Shown here piece after piece: positions 18,391 through 27,473 of a stretch of DNA of 64,000 nt. The DNA comes from Ignavibacteriae bacterium HGW-Ignavibacteriae-2 (lineage in GTDB: Bacteria; Bacteroidota; Ignavibacteria; Ignavibacteriales; Melioribacteraceae). The notes under the pieces were generated by a model. It saw nothing but the letters and a program-made list of their open reading frames with translations, made no database searches and was not told the DNA's origin. The stretch is from assembly GCA_002839805.1 (NCBI GenBank), contig PGYT01000003.1, positions 1 through 64,000 on the forward strand, read 5' to 3'. The stretch's first letter is position 1, and every line of letters begins with the position of its first letter. The translations under genes and the position numbers were made by a program.

Positions 18391-19758
18391 ATGAAAATTA
18401 AAGCATTGTTATTGTTTCTATTTGCGTTATTATCAATCCAAAATGTTAATGCCGGAGATGAGCAGAAAAAACTAGCTGTTACTGTTTACAACCAGAATTT
18501 GGGAGTAATCAAAGATGTTAGAACTTTCAGTATTAAAAACGGAGAGTCCACTATTTCGTTAACTGATGTCGCTCAGTTTATCGACCCGACAAGTGTTCAC
18601 ATTAAACTTGAAGGAGCCGTTTTGGAGCAGAACTATCAATATGATCTTGTTAGTGTGGACAAAATCTTGCAGAAATATATAGACAAAAATGTTCAGCTTT
18701 TGGGGAAAAACGGGGAATTAATTGAAGGCAAACTTCTCTCCTCTTACGGAGCTCAGGTAGTTTTACAAAAAAACGAAGGCGGATTATTGATGATTCCTAA
18801 TATAAACGAATATCGCTTTTCTGTTGAATCCTTGCCAGAAGGATTAAAAACTAAGCCTACTCTTGTGTGGACCGTTAGTTCTCCCAAAACGGGAAATCAG
18901 GATGTTGAAGTAACTTATCAGACGAACGGAATGAACTGGCATGCTGAATATGTAGCTCTGCTTAATAAAGATGATACAGCATTGGATCTAAATTCCTGGG
19001 TTAGTGTCGAAAATCAATCGGGTACGACCTATAAAGACGCCAAACTGAAATTGATAGCCGGAGACATTAATATGATTCAAGAGCAGCCCACTGTTTATAT
19101 GAATGGTTTAAGAAGGGCTAAAACTATGTCAATTGAAGCCGATGAACAATTTGCAGAAAAAAGTTTTTTCGAATATCATATTTATAATTTAAAACGTCCT
19201 ACAACATTGGCAAATAATGAAACAAAACAAATATCTTTGTTCGAATCTAATAATGTTAAAGCCGGCAAAAAATTTTATTACAAAAGTTTTAATAATTACG
19301 GCGGAACAATTCAAGGAAAAGTTAGTGTGGTTGTAGAGTTCATAAACAGCTCTGACGATGGATTAGGAGTTCCTATGCCCAAAGGCAAAGTGCGTGTTTA
19401 TAAACATGACGGCGAATCAGTGGAATTTGTTGGCGAAGATTTAATAGACCATACGCCGATTAAAGAAAAGGTAAAACTTAAAATCGGAGATGCTTTTGAT
19501 ATTGTTGTAGAGGACAAACAAACTGAAAACAATAAAATAACTGACAAAGTATTTGAAAAAGTTTGGGAGGTTACTCTAAAAAACAGAAAAAAAGAGAATG
19601 TAGTGGTTGATGTGGAAAAATATCTTGGATCGGGTTGGAAGGTTATATCTTCTAATTTTGATTTCTCTGAAAAGGATTCGCAGAACATTCAAATTAGAGT
19701 TCCTGTAAAAGCTGATGATGAAACCACATTAAAATTAAAAGTGAGATTTACTAATTAA
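18391..19758 (+). CDS. DUF4139 domain-containing exported protein
   Basis: About 455 residues with a signal peptide (MKIKALLLFLFALLSIQNVNA). The rest matches the DUF4139 pattern: an N-terminal VYNQNLGVIKDVR segment, a middle WTVSSPKTGNQDVEVTYQTNGMNWHAEY block, and a C-terminal beta-rich part ending in KVRFTN. The family is beta-structured and envelope-located, of unknown function. ATG 18391 has GGAG 5 nt upstream and is preferred over GTG 18385. It is divergent from yitT across about 230 bp with no recognised site. Confidence 0.8.
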   Translation: MKIKALLLFLFALLSIQNVNAGDEQKKLAVTVYNQNLGVIKDVRTFSIKNGESTISLTDVAQFIDPTSVHIKLEGAVLEQNYQYDLVSVDKILQKYIDKNVQLLGKNGELIEGKLLSSYGAQVVLQKNEGGLLMIPNINEYRFSVESLPEGLKTKPTLVWTVSSPKTGNQDVEVTYQTNGMNWHAEYVALLNKDDTALDLNSWVSVENQSGTTYKDAKLKLIAGDINMIQEQPTVYMNGLRRAKTMSIEADEQFAEKSFFEYHIYNLKRPTTLANNETKQISLFESNNVKAGKKFYYKSFNNYGGTIQGKVSVVVEFINSSDDGLGVPMPKGKVRVYKHDGESVEFVGEDLIDHTPIKEKVKLKIGDAFDIVVEDKQTENNKITDKVFEKVWEVTLKNRKKENVVVDVEKYLGSGWKVISSNFDFSEKDSQNIQIRVPVKADDETTLKLKVRFTN

Positions 19759-19770
19759 AACTTACCCTGG

Positions 19771-19798
19771 CCCCGGATTTAAATTCCGGGGTGGTTTT
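19771..19798 (+). terminator. Terminator after the DUF4139 gene
   Basis: A GC-rich stem CCCCGGA/TCCGGGG (19771-19777 with 19785-19791), then GG-TTTT. Confidence 0.75.
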
Positions 19799-19905
19799 AT
19801 TCCAAAACACTTGGGAATAAATTAAAGAACACATTTTTGCTACTCTGAATAAAAATTTGTTATCTTTTCCGAACTCATTTCTAAATAATTGCTGAACATT
19901 TTTAT

Positions 19906-20802
19906 ATGCACCATTCTCCCGAGCACCGAATAAAACCAATTTTGCAGGCGTTATTTGTTACGCTTCTATGGTCTTCCTCATTTGTTATAATAAAGCTGGG
20001 ATTAAGCGAGATTCCACCTCTTGTATTTGCCGGACTTCGCTATTTTATCGCTGCTTTATGTCTTCTTCCGATGTTATTAAAGAATGAAAACAAGTCCCAA
20101 ATTAGATCACTAAGCGGATCGGATTGGCGGAAACTAATTTTATACGGAATAATTTTTATTGCCCTAACACAAGGAACCATGTTTTTGGGATTATCGCTTT
20201 TACCCTCGGTAACCGTTAGTCTCATGCTAAATTTTACCCCGATTGTAGTGGCGATTATGGGAATATTTTTAATAAATGAAATTCCCACCAAGCAGCAATG
20301 GTTCGGCTCTCTATTGTTTATAACTGGTATTTTGATTTTTTTTTCACCCACTTCTTTGGAAGGGAGCAGAACATTAGGAATTATTGTGATGTCGCTTGGC
20401 GTGCTTTTTAATGCGGCATCCTCTGTATTGGGGAGGGATATTAATCGTAATATGAAACATTCTCCTATTGTGATTACAACTATTAGTATGACCATAGGTT
20501 CGGCAATATTATTAACCATAGGAATTTCACTCCACGGCTTTCCTTCTATAAGCTTTACAAATTGGATGCTCTTATTGTGGATGGCAGTAATTAACACAGC
20601 GTTCGCTTTTACTATGTGGAATAAAACGCTTCAGTCGTTAACAGCTATGGAATCAAGCATTATAAACGGGACAATGCTCATACAAATTGCATTATTAGCC
20701 TGGATATTTTTAGGAGAAGAAATTACTCTGATAGAGGGCGTTGGAATGATAATTGCCGCGGCGGGCGCATTGATGGTCCAACTAAAAAGAAAATTAAAAT
20801 AA
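19906..20802 (+). CDS. EamA/DMT family transporter
   Basis: A 298-residue protein with about ten membrane segments arranged as two EamA repeats: FVTLLWSSSFVIIKLGL at the N-terminus and a second half from about residue 155. The end is a basic tail (QLKRKLK). DMT-superfamily members export amino acids or other metabolites; the substrate cannot be read from the sequence. There is 18 bp to the convergent gene downstream with no hairpin between them. Confidence 0.85.
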   Translation: MHHSPEHRIKPILQALFVTLLWSSSFVIIKLGLSEIPPLVFAGLRYFIAALCLLPMLLKNENKSQIRSLSGSDWRKLILYGIIFIALTQGTMFLGLSLLPSVTVSLMLNFTPIVVAIMGIFLINEIPTKQQWFGSLLFITGILIFFSPTSLEGSRTLGIIVMSLGVLFNAASSVLGRDINRNMKHSPIVITTISMTIGSAILLTIGISLHGFPSISFTNWMLLLWMAVINTAFAFTMWNKTLQSLTAMESSIINGTMLIQIALLAWIFLGEEITLIEGVGMIIAAAGALMVQLKRKLK

Positions 20803-20819
20803 CTTGTTGATTCTAATAA

Positions 20820-21416
20820 CTAATTGCTGCGTACAGTAAAGAAAAGTATTACAGTTGCGGCAATTGACGCAACTGCTATGGCGGGTTCTAAAAGTGAAGC
20901 AAAAAACGGTTCATCGGGAATTCTACCATGTGTAAAAGAAAAAGAAATTGATTCATATTCCTTCACTCGATCATAATCTATAGTGTCCCGATAGGTTTTA
21001 AGGAATTCATCCCCTTTAACAACAGCATCGTTTTCGTAAATTAAAAAATTACCTAAAAGCGAGATCTGCCTTTCCATTTTATAGCTGCCAAATAATCCGT
21101 CTTTATATGGATCAAGATAAATTGTGGAAATGTTTTTGACAGTATAAAATAATGATTTAATGCTTTTCGTTTTATTGTCGGTAACGTTCACCTTTTTACT
21201 TAAAGAATAGAGAGCCTGATTTTTTAAAATAGAATGTTCAGGCGCGCCGTTAAATTGAAGGTAATAAACAACGTCTTCAAAGACAAAATCTTTGCTGATG
21301 TCGGTGATTGAAGAATCTATAAGGCTATTAATTATTTCAATATTCGTTTTGGTTTGTGCAACCGAAACCATGTTGAAAAGCATCACAAATAATAAAATAG
21401 TTCGAAAATTTATCAA
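20820..21416 (-). CDS. Uncharacterised exported protein with C-terminal membrane anchor
   Basis: About 198 residues, no family recognised. It starts with a signal-like hydrophobic segment (LLFVMLFNMVSVAQ) and ends with a membrane segment (about 177-195, AIAVASIAATVILFFTV) followed by RSN. The centre is mixed alpha/beta, with YYLQFNGAPEHSI and a HEAT-like NQALYSLSKKV stretch. The first possible start is TTG 21416; a TGA lies just upstream in frame. The next ATG is residue 12, inside the signal segment, so TTG is preferred though unproved. Confidence 0.6.
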   Translation of the reverse strand: MINFRTILLFVMLFNMVSVAQTKTNIEIINSLIDSSITDISKDFVFEDVVYYLQFNGAPEHSILKNQALYSLSKKVNVTDNKTKSIKSLFYTVKNISTIYLDPYKDGLFGSYKMERQISLLGNFLIYENDAVVKGDEFLKTYRDTIDYDRVKEYESISFSFTHGRIPDEPFFASLLEPAIAVASIAATVILFFTVRSN

Positions 21417-21483
21417 AACTCATCTTAAATGATTATAGAATATTTCAAACATAACTATAGAAAGGGATAAAAATCAATTGAGT

Positions 21484-21514
21484 TGAAAAAGAAAGAGCCG
21501 TGAATGCGGCTCTT
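21484..21514 (-). terminator. Intrinsic terminator of htpX (minus strand)
   Basis: An 8-bp stem AAGAGCCG/CGGCTCTT (21493-21500 with 21507-21514). Read on the minus strand it is followed by TCTTTTTC. Confidence 0.8.
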
Positions 21515-21521
21515 ATATTCT

Positions 21522-22367
21522 TTATCTTCTACCTCCGGCAATTTCCTGGAGTCGTTTAATTCTTTCTTCAGAAGAAGGATGGGTTGAAAATAAACGCGCT
21601 AAAGCTTTACCGGATAATGGATTTACAATAAACATATGCGCTGTAGCCGTTTCTGCGTTTCTCATCGGAATTTGAGCGTTGCCCGCAGATAATTTGGCAA
21701 GTGCCGAAGCAAGAGCCAGGGGTTTTCCTGAAATTTCAGCACCGCCGGAATCAGCACCATACTCACGCGAACGTGATATTGCCAGTTGAATTAATACAGC
21801 CACCAAAGGGGCTAAAATCATTAGCGCCAAATCAGCAAATATGTTTCCGTCTTTCTCATCTCTTCCACCGAACATAGCTGCCCATCCAGCCATACGAGCG
21901 ATAAGTGTAATGGTTCCAACAAGAGTCGCGGCAATTGTACTTACTAAAATATCTCTGTTTTTTATATGCGACAATTCATGTGCTATTACACCTTCCAATT
22001 CATCTTGCGATAACATTTTTAATATTCCGGTTGTAACTGCTACAGCTCCATTTTGGGGATTCCTGCCTGTAGCAAATGCGTTAGGTGTGGGATTCTCGAT
22101 TATGTATACTTTAGGCATCGGAAGCAATGCGTTGGAAGCTAAATTTTCAACTGTATTATATAGTTTAGGAGCGTCTTCTCGTGAGACCTTACGCGCTTTG
22201 TACATTGAAAGTACAATTTTATCGGAAAACCAATAAGAGCCGAAATTGAGCGCGAGTGCAAATATGAAGGCAATCATCATCCCTGTTTGTCCACCGAGCA
22301 GGGATCCGACGACAATAAAAAGTATCATCATAAAAGCCATGAGAAGGGTTGTTTTCATCGTATTCAT
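21522..22367 (-). CDS. htpX: M48 family membrane zinc metalloprotease HtpX
   Basis: A 281-residue protein of normal HtpX length. Two N-terminal membrane segments (residues about 7-45), then the zinc site HELSH (in VIAHELSHIKNRD), two more membrane segments (about 150-200), and the third-ligand region SREYGADSGGAE. It degrades misfolded inner-membrane proteins from the cytoplasmic face. The start has AAGGAAA upstream. It ends in a clear terminator. Confidence 0.95.
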   Translation of the reverse strand: MNTMKTTLLMAFMMILFIVVGSLLGGQTGMMIAFIFALALNFGSYWFSDKIVLSMYKARKVSREDAPKLYNTVENLASNALLPMPKVYIIENPTPNAFATGRNPQNGAVAVTTGILKMLSQDELEGVIAHELSHIKNRDILVSTIAATLVGTITLIARMAGWAAMFGGRDEKDGNIFADLALMILAPLVAVLIQLAISRSREYGADSGGAEISGKPLALASALAKLSAGNAQIPMRNAETATAHMFIVNPLSGKALARLFSTHPSSEERIKRLQEIAGGRR

Positions 22368-22570
22368 AAAATTTCCTTTAATCTTTCCTCATTTGTGTTA
22401 TATTAAATAAATGGTTTTATTAACGAATTATTATAACATATATTACGTTCAAATTGTTCCTGGTCTTATACATAGACTTTAATAAAATTAAATATATTAA
22501 AACGGGTTATATTTATGACTTGCATAATATATCGAACATAAGTAAAATCGTCAATTAAAATGAGGAATTT

Positions 22571-23503
22571 ATGCAAAGGATACTTATAGCGGTTTTTTTG
22601 ATTATTACGATTACGCATTCGGCAATTGCCCAAAATACATACGATTTTCTGAGATTAGACCCAAGTCCGCGCGCTGCTGCGTTAGCCGGAAGTTATGTTG
22701 CTAACACAGATGACCCGAATGTTGTGTTTTATAATCCTGCCGGAATTGTATCCTTAGAAGAAAATCCAATTTCTCTTTCATACTTTAAACACCTTGTTGA
22801 TATTAATTCGGCGAGCATAGCGTATTCGCAAAATTTTGAAAGTATTGGCAGATTTGCAGCCGGCATTCAATATATCAATTACGGAAGTTTTACCAAATCC
22901 AACGAGTTGGGAGAAAGATTGGGTGAATTTAATGCTTCTGAAATTGCCATTTTAGTTGGGTACGGAGGCGCTTTGGATGAAAATTTCCACTATGGCGCAA
23001 ATGTTAAATTTATTTATTCGGGTATTGAGGAGTATTACTCTACCGGTATGGCCGTGGATTTAGGAATGCAGTATTTATGGCTGGAACAGGGCTGGAATTT
23101 CGGGATATCAATACAGAATTTAGGTTCGCAAATTAAAACTTATTTCAGTGCACGGGAAGATTTGCCGCTTAATGTCCAGATAGGGTTTTCAAAAAAATTA
23201 CAACATATGCCGTTCGAATTCTTTTTTGCATTTAATAAATTGAACCAGGACGAGGGTGGTTTTTCTGAAAGGTTCAGCAACATTACGGCTGGAGGAGAAT
23301 TCAGATTAAGCAATGTAATTCGACTTAGATTAGGCTACGACAATGAGAAACGAAAAGAATTGAAAGTGGGCACTACCGCAGGCTTAGCCGGATTCAATTT
23401 GGGACTAGGTATAATTACAAATGGTTATAACATTGATTATTCTTTCAGCTCATTGGGCTCGATTGGCGCGATGCACAGGTTTGGTATTACTACTCAGATT
23501 TAG
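22571..23503 (+). CDS. PorV/PorQ family outer-membrane protein
   Basis: A 310-residue protein with a signal peptide (cut after SAIAQ) and an outer-membrane beta-barrel pattern. The first mature part, FLRLDPSPRAAALAGSYVANTDDPNVVFYNPAG, is typical of PorV/PorQ proteins, which in Bacteroidota shuttle or anchor type IX secretion substrates. Whether this copy serves type IX secretion is not shown; Ignavibacteria carry several paralogues. The stop overlaps by 3 bp the stop of the convergent TPR gene. Confidence 0.75.
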   Translation: MQRILIAVFLIITITHSAIAQNTYDFLRLDPSPRAAALAGSYVANTDDPNVVFYNPAGIVSLEENPISLSYFKHLVDINSASIAYSQNFESIGRFAAGIQYINYGSFTKSNELGERLGEFNASEIAILVGYGGALDENFHYGANVKFIYSGIEEYYSTGMAVDLGMQYLWLEQGWNFGISIQNLGSQIKTYFSAREDLPLNVQIGFSKKLQHMPFEFFFAFNKLNQDEGGFSERFSNITAGGEFRLSNVIRLRLGYDNEKRKELKVGTTAGLAGFNLGLGIITNGYNIDYSFSSLGSIGAMHRFGITTQI

Positions 23504-24648
23504 TGTTGATCTTTAATTCGAGCTAATTCTTTTTTTGCTTTAGAATAAGATTCATTATATTCTCTGTAATCAAGGACTTGTTCAAATTTTTTAATGGCTT
23601 TTTTAGTATCACCAAAACGAGCGTAAATTTTACCTAAATACAAACCGGCATTAATTAAAAATCCGGATTCCTCGTCTTCGTCAAGTTTATTGGATGCAGT
23701 TTCGCAGATTTCAAAATAATACTTTGCTGAATCGTATTTACTTATCTCATCATAATATGCTCCTAAATAATAAACGGCCTCCCGTTTTGCAACATCGTTG
23801 TAACCGGGCATTCCAGCATTACTTCTTTTAAATATTTCCCTAAATATTGGCGCCGCGGTTTTGTAGCTGTTAGTACGAATCCATATACGTCCCAATAAAC
23901 TCTGAAATTTTGGATTATCTGGATACTGAGACGTAAGTTTCAGCGTATAATCCATCGCTTTATCATAATTATTCTCTATACTGAAATAAGAAGTTGCCAG
24001 AAAATAAAGTGATTCGATTTTAGCATATTTGCCATCCCTTGAAACATAGTCCAGTTGTTTTAATCCCTTCTCTTTATCCCCTTTTGGGAAGAATACCATG
24101 AAAGGTTTTACCGCTGGGAATTTTTCCGGAATTACAGAGGCGTAATAGTTATATATCCCAAATCCTAATTGAACATCAATGTTTTTAGGATCAGCAGAAT
24201 AGGCGCTGTATACAAGGGGTAAAGCATCTTTGCCGTCTAAGGCGGCATCGAACCAGTTTTCGCGATAGGCATACAATCTGCCTCTAAAACCCAGAGAGCC
24301 GCCCTTAAAAAAAAGAGCGTCAACATTTTTAGGGTCTTTATCAAGAATATCATCGCAAAAATCTATTACATACTCCAGTCTATCTATAAACTGATCGTCA
24401 TATTTTTCATTGGAGAAATCGAGTAGAATTTTCCACCATAATATCATTGTATCAAAAAAATATCCCGCGGGTTGTTTGGGAAATTCTTTTATAACAAGCC
24501 CGAATGTAGTTTTAGCTTCGCTTAATTTTATATTGTATATCTGATCTATTCCTGCCGTAATTAGAGAATCGAACCTGGTATTGTTGGCATATGTGTTGGA
24601 ATTGCATACTATCACAAATATTATGAGGAGCGAAATTTTTTTTGTCAC
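23500..24648 (-). CDS. Exported tetratricopeptide repeat protein
   Basis: A 382-residue protein with a signal peptide (MTKKISLLIIFVIVCNSNTYA) and several TPR-like helix pairs, clearest at about residues 120-160, 205-260 and 330-378 (GLYLGKIYARFGDTKKAIKKFEQ). The start is GTG 24648 with GGAA upstream and no ATG nearby. It probably works as a periplasmic scaffold. Its 3' end overlaps the PorV/PorQ-like gene tail-to-tail; such an arrangement does not imply an operon. Confidence 0.72.
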   Translation of the reverse strand: MTKKISLLIIFVIVCNSNTYANNTRFDSLITAGIDQIYNIKLSEAKTTFGLVIKEFPKQPAGYFFDTMILWWKILLDFSNEKYDDQFIDRLEYVIDFCDDILDKDPKNVDALFFKGGSLGFRGRLYAYRENWFDAALDGKDALPLVYSAYSADPKNIDVQLGFGIYNYYASVIPEKFPAVKPFMVFFPKGDKEKGLKQLDYVSRDGKYAKIESLYFLATSYFSIENNYDKAMDYTLKLTSQYPDNPKFQSLLGRIWIRTNSYKTAAPIFREIFKRSNAGMPGYNDVAKREAVYYLGAYYDEISKYDSAKYYFEICETASNKLDEDEESGFLINAGLYLGKIYARFGDTKKAIKKFEQVLDYREYNESYSKAKKELARIKDQH

Positions 24649-25075
24649 TTCTAATTTCCGTAATAATTTATAGATGTAAAAATATTATTTTTATTGTTTC
24701 TCCGGTAGTATACAAAATTATGAACACACAGTTTCAGAATTCAGTTGATACGTAAGTTGAATTATTTATTTGATTATAAGCAGAGTCACTTAAATCAAAA
24801 TGAAAAGATTTAATATATTCCCGCTATAAAAACTATTACATAAAGAAAATATAAATTGTGTTATTTTCAAGAGAAGAAAAATTCCTTCCTGACCTGGATC
24901 AAAAAATCCTGGAAGGATATTTGAATATAAAAAATTGGGTTTCCTGTTTTTGAATGAATGGGTTTTGACTTGGTCAAGTGTTAAAAGCTATAGTAGAACG
25001 TTAGAATTGCTGTAGTTATGGTGTTTATAATCAAAAAAAAATAAACTTGTTTAATGTTGCATCCGGAAAAATATA
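24649..25075. other. 427-bp divergent intergenic region with a hairpin
   Basis: No coding sequence or RNA gene is recognised. It should hold the promoters of the minus-strand TPR gene and the plus-strand ClC gene. One imperfect stem TCCTTCC/GGAAGGA (24883-24889 with 24911-24917) encloses an inner GGAT/ATCC hairpin (24896-24899 with 24906-24909). Its function is unknown. Confidence 0.4.
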
Positions 25076-27139
25076 ATGGCGACTTTAAAAAAACTTTATA
25101 ACACTTTGTCGGACAGAATATATTTGTTCGTTGAAAAAGCTAAACTAACGGAACATACTTTTCTAATTATAGTAGCAATAATTATAGGAGTTCTGGCGGG
25201 GTTTGCCGCTATCGCAATTCGTTTTATGATTGAGGAGATTTCACTATTATCATTCCCCGGCGACGGCACTCTTCTGGATAATATTATTAACTCACCTTGG
25301 TATGTGAAACTGCTAATTCCAATACTGGGCGGATTGATCGTAGGACCTTTAATATACTTTTTCGCCCCAGAGGCAAAAGGACATGGTGTGCCTGAAGTTA
25401 TGCAGGCTATTTTGCTTAAAGGTGGAAAGATACGCCCAAGGGTAGCTTTAATTAAAGCTCTAGCCTCCGCAATAACAATAGGTACAGGCGGATCAGTAGG
25501 GCGGGAAGGACCTATTATTCAAATAGGTTCCAGTATTGGATCTACAGTGGGACAGTTTTTCAGGATACCCAGTAAACGGTTAAAAACATTAGTCGGGTGC
25601 GGTGCTGCTGCGGGCATAGCGGCCGCATTCAACGCTCCAATTGCCGGTGCCTTATTTGCCGTAGAGATAATACTGATGGATTTTGCTGTGGCCCAATTTT
25701 CGCCTATAGTCATTTCATCGGTTATGGCTACTGTTATTTCTCATACTTTCGAGGGCAATTTATCAACATTTGTAGTCCCTAAGTATTCATATGCTTCACC
25801 TTACGAGATGATATTGTACTTTATACTTGGTGCGTTGGCGGGACTTGTCTCATTTCTATTTATAAAAACACTTTATTTCTCCGAAGATTTTTTCGACAAC
25901 AAGTTCAAATTTCCCGAATATTTTAAACCTGTTGTAGGAGGTGTAGGTATTGGAATTATAGCCTTGTTATTCCCGGAAATTATGGGCGTTGGCTACGATT
26001 CAATAAATAATGCTTTACAAGGCAATATGCTTTGGCAGGCCGCCCTTGCTTTGTTATTCGTAAAAATACTTGCAACTTCATTAACATTGGGCACGGGGGG
26101 ATCTGGCGGTATATTTGCTCCATCTCTGTTTATGGGAGCTACGCTTGGAGCGTTTTTCGGATACTTTGTAAATACATTGTTTCCCGGATACACTGCCGGA
26201 CCTGGCGCATATGCGCTCGTTGCTATGGGAGGACTAGTTGCCGGCACTACACGTGCACCGATTACCGCTATTATTATTGTGTTTGAGCTGACTAACGATT
26301 ATCGAATAATACTGCCTCTGATGATTACATGTATCATTAGTACAATTCTTTCCTCTAAGCTTTCCAGAGAATCTATTTACACGCTTAAACTATTGCTTCG
26401 TAATATAAATCTTAAAGAAGGTACAGAAACTAATGTAATGGAATCCATTTTTGTAAAGGAAGTATATAACAGTAGTTTCGACAGTATAAATGTATCTGAC
26501 AATTTCAGCAAAATTGTAAATAATGTTATTCAAGGAAAAGCTATTGATTATCCGGTTGTTGATAATCATGGGATTGTTGTTGGTATGATTTCAATGTATG
26601 ATATTAAAGATTACCTTTTCGAAAAAGAATCCTTAAGTAATTTGTTAATTGCAAACGATCTTGCAAGTCACCGTTATGAATGCGTGACCGTTGATGATAA
26701 TTGTAAAACGGCTCTCGATAAAATTGCTAAATACGATCTTGAAGGATTGCCTGTGGTCGCCATCGACAGACAAAAAATTATTGGTATGATCTGGAGAAAA
26801 GAAATTCAGGACGCTTATCAAAAAGAAATTGAACGCAGAGAAATAACATCAAATCTTGCAAGCAGTATTAACATGCATGATGCGGAAAAAACTATTCAGT
26901 TTCTCGAAGGATATTCGATAGCCGAAATTAAACCACCCGGCTCATTTCTAAATAAATCGATAAGAGAGCTTAATATTCGTGCAAAATATGGAATTGATGT
27001 ATTATCGATAAAAACTTCAACCGCTAACAGCAGTGCAATAAAAGCAATTCCAAGCTCAGAATATATTATTAGGGAAAACGATACTTTGGTTGTAGCGGGG
27101 GAAATAGGTAATATAAATCTCCTCAGAAATATTCCATAA
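25076..27139 (+). CDS. ClC family chloride channel/antiporter with CBS and TrkA-C domains
   Basis: A 687-residue protein. The membrane ClC core (about 20-450) shows the three anion-pathway motifs: GHGVPEV (variant of GSGIP), GREGP with the gating glutamate, and GSGGIFAPSLFMGA (GxFxP). A pair of CBS domains follows (about 460-590), with a TrkA-C/RCK-C-like domain at the end (about 600-687, ending in ENDTLVVAGEIGNINLL). The soluble domains probably gate by nucleotide or ligand. No ribosome-binding site is visible before ATG 25076. Confidence 0.92.
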   Translation: MATLKKLYNTLSDRIYLFVEKAKLTEHTFLIIVAIIIGVLAGFAAIAIRFMIEEISLLSFPGDGTLLDNIINSPWYVKLLIPILGGLIVGPLIYFFAPEAKGHGVPEVMQAILLKGGKIRPRVALIKALASAITIGTGGSVGREGPIIQIGSSIGSTVGQFFRIPSKRLKTLVGCGAAAGIAAAFNAPIAGALFAVEIILMDFAVAQFSPIVISSVMATVISHTFEGNLSTFVVPKYSYASPYEMILYFILGALAGLVSFLFIKTLYFSEDFFDNKFKFPEYFKPVVGGVGIGIIALLFPEIMGVGYDSINNALQGNMLWQAALALLFVKILATSLTLGTGGSGGIFAPSLFMGATLGAFFGYFVNTLFPGYTAGPGAYALVAMGGLVAGTTRAPITAIIIVFELTNDYRIILPLMITCIISTILSSKLSRESIYTLKLLLRNINLKEGTETNVMESIFVKEVYNSSFDSINVSDNFSKIVNNVIQGKAIDYPVVDNHGIVVGMISMYDIKDYLFEKESLSNLLIANDLASHRYECVTVDDNCKTALDKIAKYDLEGLPVVAIDRQKIIGMIWRKEIQDAYQKEIERREITSNLASSINMHDAEKTIQFLEGYSIAEIKPPGSFLNKSIRELNIRAKYGIDVLSIKTSTANSSAIKAIPSSEYIIRENDTLVVAGEIGNINLLRNIP

Positions 27140-27473
27140 GTTTACCAATTCATGTGGAGTTGATTCAATTTTTCCATCAAAAAACGAAATTAGATTTATT
27201 GGGTTCGTTATACCGTGCAAGACTAATATAAGTAGTTTAGTTAAACTATTTGACGAATTGATGATGCGTCATTTAACATCAAGCCAGTATTTGTATTTAT
27301 ATGAGAGTTTGGAGACTTGACCTTTTTTTTGAAAGTATGCAGTATTTGGTATAAAACCATTAGTTAATTGCTTCAATGTGAAATAAAAGTAGGTTTGCAT
27401 ATAACATTGTTTTGTATTGGAAAGTCTTTATTGTTATTTTGCGCCTCGAATTTAAATAAGAGAATAAAGGTAT
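27140..27473 (+). other. 334-bp leader region upstream of aspS
   Basis: No gene or RNA family is recognised. It contains the inverted repeat TAGTTTA-GT-TAAACTA (27233-27248), which could be an operator, and a T-run near 27322-27330. No T-box features (anticodon stem or the conserved T-box sequence) were seen. Confidence 0.35.

Noticed and set aside
20040-20597. A 185-codon open frame antisense to the EamA transporter
   Set aside because: It is a mirror of the hydrophobic coding strand; no ribosome-binding site and no recognisable domain.
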